64,000 nt of DNA from Paracoccaceae bacterium (GCA_030148225.1 JASBTX010000018.1:62001-126000); one strand, 5' to 3'. Counted from the first letter of the stretch, positions 28,749 to 38,527 are shown. The notes: a model not told the origin generated them from the letters alone. Program-made: numbers and translations.

Positions 28749-28991
28749 GCGCCCTGCCTAACATGCCGCAACCGGGGCCGAAAACGGGAATTGTCGGATT
28801 CTGGCAATTTCCGCAGCCTAAGGAGACCAGATCACGCCCGATTCCAGTTCGATTCGGATGGGTGCGATCACGAACTGGCGCGATTGCAGCACAAGCCGGG
28901 CGATGAATATTCGCTGATTTTCAGCCAAATCCCGCCAAAACGTGGTAATTTTCGAAAATTCGGCGCGATTCAGCCCCGAAAAGACCCGTGA

Positions 28992-29321
28992 TCAGATGGA
29001 AAACGACGTGCCGCAGCCACAGGAACTGGTGGCATTCGGATTGTCGATCACGAACCGGGCGCCGATCAGCTCCTCGCTGAAATCGATCACGGCATTGGCC
29101 AGAAACGGCAGGGACACGGAATCGACCACCACTGTCTCACCGCCATCCGACAGCACCAGATCGTCATCAGATGATGCCTCATCCAGATCGATTTGATACT
29201 GAAAGCCCGAGCATCCGCCGCCCTCGACCGCCACGCGCAGCACTTTTCCATCGCGCGCCGCACCGATCTCGGCCAGACGGGCAAAGGCGCGCTCGGTCAC
29301 TTTGGGGGGCAGGGTCAGCAT
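28992..29321 (-). CDS. erpA: Iron-sulfur cluster insertion protein (ErpA/IscA/HesB family)
   Basis: The 109-residue A-type carrier has the three conserved Cys: one in GGGCSGFQYQ and two in SSCGCGTSF at the C-terminus. ErpA and relatives carry Fe-S clusters from the scaffold to target apoproteins. The stand-alone gene, not next to isc or suf genes, and the sequence fit ErpA better than IscA or SufA, but the three are close. The start faces dgt with 76 bases between. Confidence 0.92.
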   Translation of the reverse strand: MLTLPPKVTERAFARLAEIGAARDGKVLRVAVEGGGCSGFQYQIDLDEASSDDDLVLSDGGETVVVDSVSLPFLANAVIDFSEELIGARFVIDNPNATSSCGCGTSFSI

Positions 29322-29397
29322 CGGCTTTCACCTTTCTGTTCCGGTTCGCGGTCAATATAGTGGCCGCAGGTCAGGACAACAAGAACGGGCAGAGCCA

Positions 29398-30549
29398 ATG
29401 ATAGCGCCCTATGCCTGTCTTCCCGCGCAATCCAGGGGGCGGTTGCATGGCGAGGACGAGAGTGTGTTTCGCACGGCGTTTCAGCGCGACCGTGACCGGA
29501 TCATCCATTCAAGCGCCTTCCGGCGGCTCAAGCACAAGACGCAGGTTTTTATCGAGCATGAAGGCGATTACTACCGCACCCGGCTGACCCATTCGATCGA
29601 GGTGGCACAGGTGGCGCGCACCATCGCCGGGGTTCTGGGGCTGAATGTCGAACTGGCCGAGGCCGTGGCGCTGGCGCATGACCTGGGCCATCCGCCCTTT
29701 GGTCACACGGGCGAGGATGCGCTGTCGGCCCTGATGACCGGTTATGGCGGCTTTGATCATAATGCGCAGGCCATTCGCATCGTCACCTCGCTCGAGCGGC
29801 ACTATGCGGAATGGGACGGGCTGAACCTGACATGGGAGACGCTGGAAGGCATCGCCAAGCATAACGGCCCCGTTACCGGCGATCTGCCTTATGCGCTGGC
29901 GGAATATAACCGCCAGCACGATCTGGAACTTTACACCCATGCCAGCGCCGAAGCTCAGGTCGCGGCGATTGCCGATGACGTGGCTTATAACAACCATGAT
30001 CTGCATGACGGGTTGCGCGCCGAGCTGTTCTCCACCGACGAACTGGCCGAACTGCCCATCTTGAAAGGCTGCTTTGACGAGGTCGATCAGCGCTATCCCG
30101 GGCTGAACTATTATCGTCGCCGACACGAGGCGCTGCGAAGGTTCTTCGGCATCCTGGTCGAGGACGTGATCCGCGTCAGCCGCGAAAGGCTGGCGGAACT
30201 CAACCCCGCTTCTGTCGGCGATATCCGTCATGCGGGCCATATGGTGGTGGGGTTTTCACCCGATATCGCCCGCCAACTGCCGGAAATACGCGATTTCCTG
30301 TTTCACCGCATGTATCGCGCCCCCAGTGTCGTTGCGATGCGCTGCAAGGTCACGGCGGCGGTGAATGCGCTTTTTCCGCTCTACCTCTCTGATCCCGCGC
30401 TTTTGCCCAAGCAGTGGCGCAAGGACGTGGCAGCCGCCGGGGATCAGACGGCGCTGGCGCGCATCGTATTGGACTATATCGCGGGCATGACTGACCGGTT
30501 TGCCCTGCAGGAGGCCGAGCGGCTGGCAGGGCAGACGCTGGGGCGTTGA
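29398..30549 (+). CDS. dgt: Deoxyguanosinetriphosphate triphosphohydrolase-like protein (dGTPase)
   Basis: From ATG 29398 the protein has 383 residues. The HD-domain metal ligands are clear: [19 protein letters not shown] and [19 protein letters not shown], then [10 protein letters not shown]. This subgroup (deoxyguanosinetriphosphate triphosphohydrolase-like, type 2) hydrolyses dNTPs to nucleosides and triphosphate. It lies 49 bases before argS on the same strand, a usual alphaproteobacterial order (erpA, dgt, argS). The open frame extends further upstream, but no family sequence lies there. Confidence 0.93.
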   Translation: MIAPYACLPAQSRGRLHGEDESVFRTAFQRDRDRIIHSSAFRRLKHKTQVFIEHEGDYYRTRLTHSIEVAQVARTIAGVLGLNVELAEAVALAHDLGHPPFGHTGEDALSALMTGYGGFDHNAQAIRIVTSLERHYAEWDGLNLTWETLEGIAKHNGPVTGDLPYALAEYNRQHDLELYTHASAEAQVAAIADDVAYNNHDLHDGLRAELFSTDELAELPILKGCFDEVDQRYPGLNYYRRRHEALRRFFGILVEDVIRVSRERLAELNPASVGDIRHAGHMVVGFSPDIARQLPEIRDFLFHRMYRAPSVVAMRCKVTAAVNALFPLYLSDPALLPKQWRKDVAAAGDQTALARIVLDYIAGMTDRFALQEAERLAGQTLGR

Positions 30550-30598
30550 CGCCCCGCCCACCCGTGATAAACCCGGCCAGGATTTCCGGAGAGGCAGC

Positions 30599-32341
30599 AT
30601 GAATCTATTTTCCGAACTTCGCGATGTGGTGCTTGATGGCCTGAAAAGGCTGGAAGATGAGGGCGTGCTGCCTGCCGGGCTGGCGCTGGATGCTGTCACG
30701 GTCGAGCCGCCGCGCGACCCCCTGCACGGCGATATGGCGACCAATGCCGCCATGGTACTGGCGCGGCCCGCCGGGGCCAATCCGCGCGAGATCGCGACCG
30801 CGCTGGCGGCCGTGCTGACCGATGATGCGCGCATCACCTCGGCCGATGTGGCGGGACCCGGATTTCTGAACCTGCGCCTGACCCCCGAAGCATGGCAAGG
30901 CCCCGTGCGGGCGGCCCTTGGTGGCGGCGATTACGGTCGGTCCAAAATGGGTGAAAACCGTCGTGTAAATGTCGAGTATGTTTCGGCAAACCCGACAGGC
31001 CCCTTGCATGTGGGCCATGTGCGCGGGGCGGTCTTCGGCGACGCGCTGGCCAGTCTTCTTGATTTTGCCGGCTACAGGGTGACGCGGGAATATTACATCA
31101 ATGATGGCGGTGCGCAGGTCGATGTACTCGCCCGGTCGATCTATCTGCGGTATCTCGAGGCGCATGGCCATGAGGTCGCGTTTGAGGACGGCACCTATCC
31201 CGGCGATTACCTGATATCGGTGGGCGAGGCGCTGAAGGCCAAGGTCGGCGATGAGTATTTGGACAAAGAAGAAGCCTATTGGCTGGCCCCCGTCCGCCGT
31301 TTCGCCACAGATGCGATGATGGAGCTGATCCGCGCCGATCTGGCGGCGCTGGGTGTTAAAATGGACGTGTTTTACAGCGAGAAATCGCTCTACGGCACAG
31401 GGCGGATCGAGGCGGCATTGGAGGCGCTGGATGCCAAAGGGCTGATCTACGAAGGGGTGCTCGAGCCGCCAAAGGGCAAGAAGCCCGAGGATTGGGAGCC
31501 GCGCGAGCAGACGCTTTTCCGCTCGACAGCGCATGGCGATGATGTTGACAGGCCGGTGCGCAAATCCGATGGCGGCTGGACCTATTTCGCACCCGATATC
31601 GCCTATCATTACGACAAGCTGACGCGCGGGTTCGATCTGTTGATCGACGTGTTCGGTGCCGATCACGGCGGATATGTCAAGCGGATGAAAGCGGCAGTGT
31701 CGGCATTGTCGGACGGGGTGGTGCCGCTTGACATCAAGCTGACGCAGCTCGTCAAGCTCTACAAGGATGGTCAGCCCTTCAAGATGTCCAAGCGCGCCGG
31801 CACTTTTGTCACGCTGCGCGACGTGGTTGATCAGGTTGGCCCGGATGTGACCCGTTTCGTCATGCTGACGCGCAAGAATGATGCGCCGCTGGATTTCGAT
31901 TTTGACAAGGTTCTGGAGCAGTCCAAGGAAAACCCGGTTTTCTATGTGCAATATGCCCATGCGCGAATTTCGTCAGTACGGCGCCGGGCCGAAGAGGCGG
32001 GGCTGGATGTTGGCGCGCAGGCGCTGATTGGGGCCGATCTGAGCCTTGCGGCGCATGAAAGCGAACTGGTCGTGGCGCGCAAGCTGGCCGAATGGCCGCG
32101 GCTGATCGAGATCGCGGCCCGCACGCATGAGCCGCACCGCATCGCCTTTTATCTGTATGAACTGGCATCCGAGCTGCACACGCTCTGGAACCGGGGCAAT
32201 GACGATCCGGCGCTGCGTTTCCTGCAGGAGGATCAGCCCGAGGTGACAGCGGCCAAGCTGGCGCTGATCACGTCGGTGGCCGGGGTACTGTCGGCGGGTC
32301 TGGGTATTCTGGGGGTCACCCCGGCAACCGAAATGCGATAG
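30599..32341 (+). CDS. argS: Arginyl-tRNA synthetase
   Basis: From ATG 30599 (preceded by GGAGAGGCAGC) it has 580 residues. It has an N-terminal Add1 domain, then the HIGH motif in [17 protein letters not shown], the KMSKS-like loop [10 protein letters not shown], and the class I anticodon-binding helices at the end. It charges tRNA-Arg. Bases 31253-31274, encoding EYLDKEEA, are identical over 22 bases to part of the intergenic repeat at 658-679. A GC-rich hairpin at 32346-32370 follows the stop. Confidence 0.97.
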   Translation: MNLFSELRDVVLDGLKRLEDEGVLPAGLALDAVTVEPPRDPLHGDMATNAAMVLARPAGANPREIATALAAVLTDDARITSADVAGPGFLNLRLTPEAWQGPVRAALGGGDYGRSKMGENRRVNVEYVSANPTGPLHVGHVRGAVFGDALASLLDFAGYRVTREYYINDGGAQVDVLARSIYLRYLEAHGHEVAFEDGTYPGDYLISVGEALKAKVGDEYLDKEEAYWLAPVRRFATDAMMELIRADLAALGVKMDVFYSEKSLYGTGRIEAALEALDAKGLIYEGVLEPPKGKKPEDWEPREQTLFRSTAHGDDVDRPVRKSDGGWTYFAPDIAYHYDKLTRGFDLLIDVFGADHGGYVKRMKAAVSALSDGVVPLDIKLTQLVKLYKDGQPFKMSKRAGTFVTLRDVVDQVGPDVTRFVMLTRKNDAPLDFDFDKVLEQSKENPVFYVQYAHARISSVRRRAEEAGLDVGAQALIGADLSLAAHESELVVARKLAEWPRLIEIAARTHEPHRIAFYLYELASELHTLWNRGNDDPALRFLQEDQPEVTAAKLALITSVAGVLSAGLGILGVTPATEMR

Positions 32342-32345
32342 GCCC

Positions 32346-32370
32346 GGCGGGGATCGGGCGGTTCCCCGCC
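32346..32370 (+). terminator. GC-rich hairpin after argS
   Basis: GGCGGGGA (32346-32353) pairs with TCCCCGCC (32363-32370) around a 9-base loop, five bases after the argS stop. There is no T-run. Position and strength suggest termination of dgt-argS. Confidence 0.5.
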
Positions 32371-32410
32371 TGTTCAGCCCGGCGAATGCTGCCGATTTTC
32401 ATCGTTTTTA

Positions 32411-32446
32411 TTGTTATTTCCAGTGGGTTTGCTTATGTTATCCACA
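32411..32446 (+). promoter_or_regulatory. Candidate promoter of the SPOR gene overlapped by a perfect DnaA box
   Basis: TTGTTA (32411-32416) and TATGTT (32435-32440) are 18 bases apart. TTATCCACA, the full DnaA-box consensus, covers 32438-32446 and overlaps the -10 box. The start of the SPOR gene is 100 bases downstream. A second perfect box is at 58419-58427. Confidence 0.4.
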
Positions 32447-32545
32447 AGGTGCCTCAAGTTTCGAAAAACAATAACAGGCGGTACCTGAGAAGAGGCAGCA
32501 GTCAGCCCCAGCCGACACGTCGCGGTCCGGGGCGGAGGGTGAAAC

Positions 32546-33505
32546 ATGGCAGACGTGGATTACGAGGAATTTGAACAGTCTGGCACCGGGGGCGATCCCG
32601 GGCCGATGGCGCTCTTGGTCAACTGGATCGGCGCGGCAGTGTCGTTCGGCCTGCTGGCCGGGCTGGGTGTCTGGGGCTATAACCTGTCGGTGCGCGATGT
32701 CACGGATGTGCCGGTGATCCGCGCGATGGAAGGCCCGATGCGGGTTCAACCCGAGGATCCCGGTGGCGATCTGGCCGAGCATCAGGGCATGGCGGTCAAT
32801 GCAGTGCAGGCAGAGGGCGTGGCGGAAGAGCCCGCATCCCGCATAATCCTTGCGCCGCAACCTATTGATCTGGCAGCGAATAACAATATCGTCATTTCCG
32901 AACTTCCTGAAGAGGAGCCGGTGATCGAAGCAAGAGAGCCCGTGGAACGACCGCTGAGCGGGGATGAGGCCGTGGCGGCCGCGCTGGCGCTGGCTGAAAA
33001 ACTGAGCGCGGGGATGGAGCCGCTGGACGGGGCCGCCGTGACGGACACCCGCACCGATGAGGCAGAGGATATTGCTGCTGTCGCCCGCCCGGCAGACACC
33101 GGCCTGCAGGTGATTTCGCAATCGATCCCGGGGGTCAAAACCTCGCCCCGGCCGGCGCTCAGGCCCAATGGTCTGCAGGCCTCGACCAAGCGGGTGGCGA
33201 GCCGGACAGAAACGGTTGCGGCGGTGATCGATATCGCACCGGCCGATGTGGCACCGGGCACGCGGCTTGTACAGCTGGGCGCGTATGATTCGGCTGAAAC
33301 CGCGCGGCGTGAATGGGGGAAATTCGCCGAACGCTTCTCGGCCTATATGGCCGGCAAGAAACGTGTGATCCAAAAGACGCAATCGGGCGGGCGCACATTC
33401 TATCGCCTGCGCGCGCATGGTTTTGACGGTTTGTCAGAGGCGCGGCGCTTTTGCTCGGTCCTCCTGGCCGAGGATGCCGCCTGTATCCCGGTCGTGTCAC
33501 GCTGA
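32546..33505 (+). CDS. SPOR domain membrane protein
   Basis: This 319-residue protein has a cytoplasmic N-terminus, one membrane segment (WIGAAVSFGLLAGLGVWGY, about 28-46), a long low-complexity Ala/Glu-rich periplasmic linker, and a C-terminal SPOR domain (RLVQLGAYDSAETARREW to the end), which binds denuded septal peptidoglycan. Such proteins localise to the division site. It is directly followed by nagZ, so peptidoglycan binding and peptidoglycan recycling are linked here, and then by scpAB. GGAGGGTGAAAC precedes ATG 32546. Confidence 0.9.
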   Translation: MADVDYEEFEQSGTGGDPGPMALLVNWIGAAVSFGLLAGLGVWGYNLSVRDVTDVPVIRAMEGPMRVQPEDPGGDLAEHQGMAVNAVQAEGVAEEPASRIILAPQPIDLAANNNIVISELPEEEPVIEAREPVERPLSGDEAVAAALALAEKLSAGMEPLDGAAVTDTRTDEAEDIAAVARPADTGLQVISQSIPGVKTSPRPALRPNGLQASTKRVASRTETVAAVIDIAPADVAPGTRLVQLGAYDSAETARREWGKFAERFSAYMAGKKRVIQKTQSGGRTFYRLRAHGFDGLSEARRFCSVLLAEDAACIPVVSR

Positions 33506-34524
33506 TGGCGCCCCAGGGCGCGACCATCTTTGGCTGCGCGTCGCCCCGGCTTGGCGCGGATGAACGTGATTTTTTTGCCCGGGTCAACCCTTGGGGGTTT
33601 ATCCTATTTGACCGCAATGTCGAAACACCGGCACAGCTGTCGGCGCTGATCGATGATCTGCGCATGTCGGTGGGCCGCAACGCTCCGGTGCTGATCGATC
33701 AGGAAGGCGGGCGGGTTCAGCGGCTCTGGCCGCCTGCATGGCGGCAATGGCCGCCGGCAGCCGATCAGGTCGCAGGGCTGGACACGGCAGCAGCGGCGCG
33801 GGTGATGTGGCTTCGCGGGCGTCTGATTGCCGACGAACTCTCTGCGTCGGGGATCGATGTCAATTGTGCACCGCTGGCCGACATCGCCCGGCCCGAGACG
33901 CATCCCTTTCTGAAAAACCGTCTATACGGGGACGAGGCGGGCCGGGTGGCGACACTGGCGCGTGCGCTTTTCGACGGCCAGATGGACGGGGGTGTTCTGG
34001 GTGTGCTCAAACATCTGCCGGGCCATGGGCGCGCAACGACAGACAGCCATCTGGGGCTGCCGCGGGTTCGTACCGGGCTGGACGGGCTGGTGGCCTCGGA
34101 TTTCAGGCCCTTTGCCCGGCTGGCCGATCTGCCGCTTGCCATGACATCGCATCTTGTCTTTGACGCCATCGACCCGGAATTGCCGGTCACGCATTCGGCG
34201 CGGGCGATCGATTTCATACGCGAGGTGATCGGCATCCGGGGGGCGATCATGACCGATGATATCGGCATGGAGGCGCTAAGCGGCCCGGTCGCCAGCCGCG
34301 CGGCGGATGCGCAAGAGGCCGGCTGCGATCTGATTTTGCACTGCAATGGTAATCTGGCGGAGATGGAGGCGGTTGCCGGGGCGCTGCGCCCGCTTGGCGG
34401 GCTGGCTGCCGAGCGCACTGATCGGGCGCTTGCCGCGCGCCAGCAGGCGACAGACGTTGACATTGCCGCGCTCGGGGCGGAACTTGACGCGATTCTGGCA
34501 GGCGGCGGGCCCGATGGAGACTGA
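33505..34524 (+). CDS. nagZ: Beta-N-acetylhexosaminidase
   Basis: The 339-residue glycoside hydrolase family 3 enzyme has PVLIDQEGGRVQRL, the KHLPGHGRATTDSHLGLP loop (KH(F/L)PGHG with catalytic Asp-His), and TDDIGMEAL with the nucleophile Asp. NagZ removes GlcNAc from muropeptides in peptidoglycan recycling. The start ATG 33505 shares one base with the SPOR stop. It overlaps scpA by 11 bases. Confidence 0.95.
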   Translation: MAPQGATIFGCASPRLGADERDFFARVNPWGFILFDRNVETPAQLSALIDDLRMSVGRNAPVLIDQEGGRVQRLWPPAWRQWPPAADQVAGLDTAAAARVMWLRGRLIADELSASGIDVNCAPLADIARPETHPFLKNRLYGDEAGRVATLARALFDGQMDGGVLGVLKHLPGHGRATTDSHLGLPRVRTGLDGLVASDFRPFARLADLPLAMTSHLVFDAIDPELPVTHSARAIDFIREVIGIRGAIMTDDIGMEALSGPVASRAADAQEAGCDLILHCNGNLAEMEAVAGALRPLGGLAAERTDRALAARQQATDVDIAALGAELDAILAGGGPDGD

Positions 34525-35311
34525 GGATAATTGGGATGAACAGGCCAGCGCGGTCGAGGCGCGGCTGGCGGCAGAGGCGCTGATCGTCGATGTCGACGGG
34601 TTCGAGGGGCCGCTTGACCTGCTTTTGACGCTGTCGCGGACGCAAAAGGTTGATTTGCGCCGGATTTCGGTCCTGCAACTGGCCGAGCAATATCTGGCCT
34701 TTGTCGACAAGGCCAAATCGCTCAGGATCGAGCTTGCGGCGGATTATCTGGTCATGGCGGCATGGCTTGCGTTTCTGAAATCGCGGCTTCTCCTGCCGCC
34801 CGATCCTGATGACGAAGGCCCCAGCGGCGAGGAACTTGCCGCGCATCTGGCTTTTCAGCTCGAGCGGCTCAATGCGATGCGTCAGGCGGCGGCGCGGCTC
34901 ATGGCGCGCGATCAGCTGGGGCGGCATTTCTTTGCCCGCGGCATTTCCGAAAATGTCACCGAAATTCGCCAGATCAGTTATACCGCCTCGCTGATGGATC
35001 TGATGCAGGCCTATGCCAGGCTCAGAACCAAGGACGATTTTCGTCCCTACACCATGGACCGCGGCAAGGTCATGACGATGGAAGAGGCGCTTGACGGCAT
35101 GCGCCATCTGATCGGCTTTGCCGGGGACTGGACCGATCTGACCAGCTACCTGCCCGAGGGCTGGCAGCATGATCCGGCGATGCGCCGCTCGGCGACGGCA
35201 TCGAATTTCGCCGCCTCGCTGGAACTGGCCAAGCTTGGCCTCGTCGAATTGCGCCAGCATGAAACCTTTGCCAAAATCGAACTGCGCAAAAAGGATGGCC
35301 AGCGTGGATGA
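34514..35311 (+). CDS. scpA: Segregation and condensation protein A (kleisin)
   Basis: From ATG 34514, inside the end of nagZ, this is a 265-residue kleisin. VDGFEGPLDLLLTLSRTQKVDLRRISVLQLAEQY is split here as its two halves: DGFEGPLDLLL near the start and DLRRISVLQLAEQY after it; a winged-helix C-terminus follows (EMRH-like ALDGMRHLIGF, later KLGLVELRQHETF). ScpA links Smc heads in chromosome condensation. scpB overlaps its end. Confidence 0.95.
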   Translation: METEDNWDEQASAVEARLAAEALIVDVDGFEGPLDLLLTLSRTQKVDLRRISVLQLAEQYLAFVDKAKSLRIELAADYLVMAAWLAFLKSRLLLPPDPDDEGPSGEELAAHLAFQLERLNAMRQAAARLMARDQLGRHFFARGISENVTEIRQISYTASLMDLMQAYARLRTKDDFRPYTMDRGKVMTMEEALDGMRHLIGFAGDWTDLTSYLPEGWQHDPAMRRSATASNFAASLELAKLGLVELRQHETFAKIELRKKDGQRG

Positions 35312-35963
35312 GATCACAGATACTGAAAGCCTGTTCGAGGCACCGCCCATGGCCGAGCAGGAACGCATGGTCGAGGCGATCCTATTTGCGTCGGCCGACC
35401 CGGTCAGCCTGGGCGAGATGACCAACCGTCTGCCGCACGGCTCTGACGCGGCTGCGGCGCTTGAGCATCTGAAAAAACGCTACGAGGGGCGCGGAGTGCA
35501 ACTGGCGCGTATCGGTGATGGCTGGGCGTTTCGCACCGCGCGCGATCTCGGCCATCTGATGCACAAAGAGCGGGTCCAGCTGCGCAAGCTGTCGCGGGCG
35601 GCAACGGAAACTTTGGCCATTATCGCCTATCATCAGCCCGTGACGCGGGCCGAGATCGAAGAGATTCGCGGCGTTTCGGTCTCTCGTGGCACGATTGATC
35701 AACTTTTTGACTTGGAATGGATAAAATTTGGCCGCAGACGTGTGACACCCGGCAGACCGGTGACGTTTGTCGTCACCCAGGGATTTCTGGATCACTTCGG
35801 TCTGGAAAGCGCGCGGGACCTGCCGGGGCTGCGCGAACTCAGAGCGGCGGGGCTCTTGGATAATCGCCCGCCACCCGGTGCAATACTGCCGGACGATGAC
35901 GAAGCAGAAGAAGAAGGGCAGGAAAATCTGTTCGACGATGATAACGAAGGAGCTGAGGCATGA
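35295..35963 (+). CDS. scpB: Segregation and condensation protein B
   Basis: The start ATG 35295 (MASVDEITD) lies 17 bases inside scpA, with AAAAAGG just upstream; GTG 35304 is an alternative. The 222-residue protein has two winged-helix domains: MVEAILFASADPVSLGEM and TETLAIIAYHQPVTRAEIEEIRG, with VSRGTIDQLFDLEWIK. ScpB dimerises and binds ScpA and Smc. The acidic tail (DDDEAEEEGQENLFDDD) is non-conserved. It overlaps the next small gene as ATGA. Confidence 0.95.
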   Translation: MASVDEITDTESLFEAPPMAEQERMVEAILFASADPVSLGEMTNRLPHGSDAAAALEHLKKRYEGRGVQLARIGDGWAFRTARDLGHLMHKERVQLRKLSRAATETLAIIAYHQPVTRAEIEEIRGVSVSRGTIDQLFDLEWIKFGRRRVTPGRPVTFVVTQGFLDHFGLESARDLPGLRELRAAGLLDNRPPPGAILPDDDEAEEEGQENLFDDDNEGAEA

Positions 35964-36208
35964 ACCGAATTATCAACATGATCCTGAGATCGCTGATCAA
36001 TCAGCTGGTCCGCAAGGGCGTGAACTCGGGCGTCGGCGCACTGTCCGGCGCGCGCACCAAACGGCGGGCAGCACCGCCGCCCCGTGATATGGACATGATG
36101 CCGGCCCAGGAAGTTGATCCAGAGCAGAGCCGCGCCGAACAGGAACGCCGCGAAGCCCGGCGCGCACGCCGTGCCGCCCGCAACGCCGCACGCGCCGAGC
36201 GGATGTGA
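35960..36208 (+). CDS. Small basic protein downstream of scpB, unknown function
   Basis: The 82-residue protein starts at ATG 35960 in an ATGA overlap with scpB. The N-terminal half is an amphipathic helix (IINMILRSLINQLVRKGVNSG). The C-terminal half is a highly charged Arg/Ala/Glu helix (REARRARRAARNAARAERM). It looks like a nucleic-acid or membrane-surface binder. Similar small genes follow scpB in related bacteria, from memory, but no function is known. Confidence 0.7.
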   Translation: MNRIINMILRSLINQLVRKGVNSGVGALSGARTKRRAAPPPRDMDMMPAQEVDPEQSRAEQERREARRARRAARNAARAERM

Positions 36209-36212
36209 TCAC

Positions 36213-36240
36213 GCCCGCGCGCCATGAGAGCGGCGCGGGC
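36213..36240. terminator. Hairpin between the scp operon and dcd
   Basis: GCCCGCGC (36213-36220) pairs with GCGCGGGC (36233-36240) around a 12-base loop, between the convergent ends of the nagZ-scp unit and dcd. No T-run on either side. It probably works as a two-way transcription stop. Confidence 0.4.
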
Positions 36241-36284
36241 AGGGGGCCGAAACGCCCCGGAACACTTTGCGCGATGCGCGCTGA

Positions 36285-37373
36285 TCAGGCCGGGCCGGTC
36301 CGGAAATGCTTGGATAGTTTCAGGCCCTGACCCTGATAATTCGACGCAATATCAGCACCATATAAGGTGTTGGGCGTCTCGGACATCCGTTCATAGACCA
36401 GCCTGCCCACCGATTGCCCGTGCTCCAGCACAAAGGGCGCCTCGTGGCAGCGTACCTCCAGCACCCCGCGCGATCCCTGTCCGCCCGCCGGCGCGTGACC
36501 GAAGCCGGGATCAAAGAACCCGGCATAATGCACCCGGAACTCGCCCACCATGGCCAGATAAGGCGCCATTTCGGCGGCGCAATCGGGCGGGATGTGCACG
36601 GCTTCGCGGCTGACAAGGATGTAAAACGCACCCGGGTCCAGAATGATGCGGCCCTCGGTCGTGCGGATATCCTCCCAGAAATCGGCGGCGTCATAGTGGC
36701 CGATCAGGTCCAGATCGATCACGCCTGTATGCGGCTTGGCGCGGTAGCCGACCAGATCACCCGCTTCGGGGCGCAGATCAACCGAAAATCCCAGCCCGCC
36801 ATCGATATGGGCCTTGCCCGAGACCAGCCCGATCTCGGCATCCAGTGCCGCCAGTTCCGTGTCTGACAGCAATGCCTGCCCGGCACGGAACCGGATCTGG
36901 TTCAGCCGCATGCCCGGCCGGACCAGAACGGAAAAGCTGCGCGGACAGATCTCTGCATAAAGCGGGCCGTGATAGCCCGGGGCGATACGGTCGAACTCGA
37001 CCCCGCCATCGGTGATGGTACGCGTCAGCAAATCCAGCCGCCCGGTGGATGACTTGGCATTTGCCACCGCCTGCACATGATCGGGCAGGGCAAGCCCCTC
37101 CATCAGCGGCACGACATAGACGCAGCCCTTTTCCAGCACCGCGCCGCCACTCAGGTCGATGCGGTGCATCTCGAATTCGGACAGTCGTTCGGCAACGCTG
37201 TGCCCCGCGCCGCTCAGGAACGAGGCGCGCATGCGATAGGCGACATCGCCCAGACGCAGATCCAGCGAGGCAGGTTGTATTTGTGCATCACCAATCGGAA
37301 AATCGCTGGTGATTTCGCCCCGATCAATCATGAATTGTATGATTTGTGCAGGCAGAACCCCGGTCGCCGTCAT
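36285..37373 (-). CDS. dcd: dCTP deaminase, double-length alphaproteobacterial type
   Basis: From ATG 37371-37373 (MTATGVLPAQIIQFM) it has 362 residues, nearly twice E. coli Dcd (193). Two dUTPase-like beta domains are visible. The first has ANAKSSTGRLDLL, GVEFDRIAPGYHGPLYAEI and NQIRFRAG. The second has MVGEFRVHYAGFFDPGFGH and LEVRCHEAPFVLEHGQSVGRL. The enzyme converts dCTP to dUTP for dTTP synthesis. The frame also opens 11 residues upstream. The fusion is known from Rhodobacterales, so it is unusual but not new. Confidence 0.9.
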   Translation of the reverse strand: MTATGVLPAQIIQFMIDRGEITSDFPIGDAQIQPASLDLRLGDVAYRMRASFLSGAGHSVAERLSEFEMHRIDLSGGAVLEKGCVYVVPLMEGLALPDHVQAVANAKSSTGRLDLLTRTITDGGVEFDRIAPGYHGPLYAEICPRSFSVLVRPGMRLNQIRFRAGQALLSDTELAALDAEIGLVSGKAHIDGGLGFSVDLRPEAGDLVGYRAKPHTGVIDLDLIGHYDAADFWEDIRTTEGRIILDPGAFYILVSREAVHIPPDCAAEMAPYLAMVGEFRVHYAGFFDPGFGHAPAGGQGSRGVLEVRCHEAPFVLEHGQSVGRLVYERMSETPNTLYGADIASNYQGQGLKLSKHFRTGPA

Positions 37374-37425
37374 CCGATTCTCTCGATATGCGGGGGTGCG
37401 AAGCACCTGTTTCGGGGTGAGTTGA

Positions 37426-37503
37426 TGGTCGGGCTAGCGAGATTCGAACTCACGACCTTCCGTCCCCCAGACGGACGCGCTAACCAGGCTGCGCCATAGC
37501 CCG
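37426..37503 (-). tRNA. tRNA-Pro (anticodon GGG)
   Basis: On the minus strand a full cloverleaf folds. The acceptor CGGGCTA pairs with TAGCCCG, the D arm is GCGC-AGCCTGGTTA-GCGC, the anticodon arm TCCGT-CTGGGGG-ACGGA gives anticodon GGG, and the T arm is GTGAG-TTCGAAT-CTCGC. The discriminator is A and the CCA end is encoded (37426-37428). It is a single gene between dcd and the MerR regulator. Confidence 0.97.
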
Positions 37504-37561
37504 ACAGACGACACTCATACCGCATTTCACGCGCCGTGCAAGTTGCTATCGTCATTTAAAT

Positions 37562-38206
37562 TCACTGATTTGTCGCTGCCGCGACCCGATCCCGCAACGC
37601 CTTGAGACGACCATAAAGAACAGCCAGCCGGGCCCTGCCCACGGCGTCAAGCTGATCCGGATTCGCCGACAATTCCCTGAGTCGTGCCATCAGATCATCC
37701 GCCGTTTCGGGCGTGGCCTCAGCCGGTGCCGCCGACGGGGGGGGTGCAATGTCCAGCACCTCCTGAACGGGTTCGGCTGTTATCGCCTCGACGGTTTCTG
37801 CGGCGGGTTCGGGCGTGTCTTCGGCGGGGCGCGCAAAGCTCAGCACGCTGTTTTCCGCAGCTTCCTGACCGCCTGCCGGTTCGGCGCGGACGGTTTCCGC
37901 CTCGATCAGATCGCCCGCAGCCGCCCCGCCATCCAGTGACGGAGACAGTGATGCGACATGCTTAATCCCTTGTTCCCGCAGAATTTTCTGAACACCGCGA
38001 ATGGTTATGCCATCCTCGTGCAACAATTTCTTGATCCCGCCCAGCAACAGCATGTCGGACGGGCGGTAATAGCGTCGGCCACCGGCACGCTTGACCGGCT
38101 TGATCTGTGTGAAGCGGCTTTCCCAGAAGCGCAGCACATGGGCCGGAGTACCCAGCCAGTCGGCCACTTCACTGATGGTTCGAAAGGCGTCCGGGGATTT
38201 TGACAT
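37562..38206 (-). CDS. MerR family transcriptional regulator
   Basis: I start at ATG 38204-38206 ([19 protein letters not shown]), giving 214 residues; a GTG at 38224, directly after the ihfA stop, would add six. The N-terminal winged helix ([30 protein letters not shown]) and the following dimer helix are MerR-like. The rest is an Ala/Pro/Glu-rich linker and a short helical end, with no metal-binding Cys. It follows ihfA on the same strand. Its target and effector are unknown. Confidence 0.9.
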   Translation of the reverse strand: MSKSPDAFRTISEVADWLGTPAHVLRFWESRFTQIKPVKRAGGRRYYRPSDMLLLGGIKKLLHEDGITIRGVQKILREQGIKHVASLSPSLDGGAAAGDLIEAETVRAEPAGGQEAAENSVLSFARPAEDTPEPAAETVEAITAEPVQEVLDIAPPPSAAPAEATPETADDLMARLRELSANPDQLDAVGRARLAVLYGRLKALRDRVAAATNQ

Positions 38207-38224
38207 GTTTGCGAGGGCCGACAC

Positions 38225-38527
38225 TTACTTCTTGTTTCCTGCCGCGACGCGTTCTTTCATCAGGTTCGATGGGCGAAAGGTCAGGACACGTCTGGGGTTG
38301 ATGGGAACCTCTTCTCCGGTCTTGGGATTGCGGCCGATCCGGGCCGATTTATCGCGGATGCCAAAGGTCCCGAACGAGGATATCTTGACGCTCTCGCCAG
38401 CGACCAGCGCGTCGGACATATGCTGCAGAACGCTCTCTACAAGAAGCGCCGATTCATTGCGTGACAGGCCAACCTCGCGGAAGACCGCTTCGCTCAGATC
38501 CATACGTGTCAACGTCTTTTCTGTCAT
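38225..38527 (-). CDS. ihfA: Integration host factor subunit alpha
   Basis: From ATG 38525-38527 ([16 protein letters not shown]) it has 100 residues. It has the HU/IHF fold with [17 protein letters not shown] and the DNA-binding arm [20 protein letters not shown], whose Asn-Pro tip intercalates DNA. With IHF-beta it bends DNA for replication, transcription and recombination. A good promoter (TTGACA-17-CATTTT) lies just upstream at 38553-38581. Confidence 0.95.
   Translation of the reverse strand: MTEKTLTRMDLSEAVFREVGLSRNESALLVESVLQHMSDALVAGESVKISSFGTFGIRDKSARIGRNPKTGEEVPINPRRVLTFRPSNLMKERVAAGNKK

Noticed and set aside
28749..28991. The 243-base gap between xth and the ErpA-type gene as a possible small gene
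   Set aside because: All three frames on the minus strand hit early stops, and the plus-strand frame is a continuation of an antisense shadow of xth. I see nothing in it beyond likely promoter sequence.
30605..31960. Minus-strand open frame of 451 codons over argS
   Set aside because: A shadow of argS produced by GC-rich codons; no family motif.
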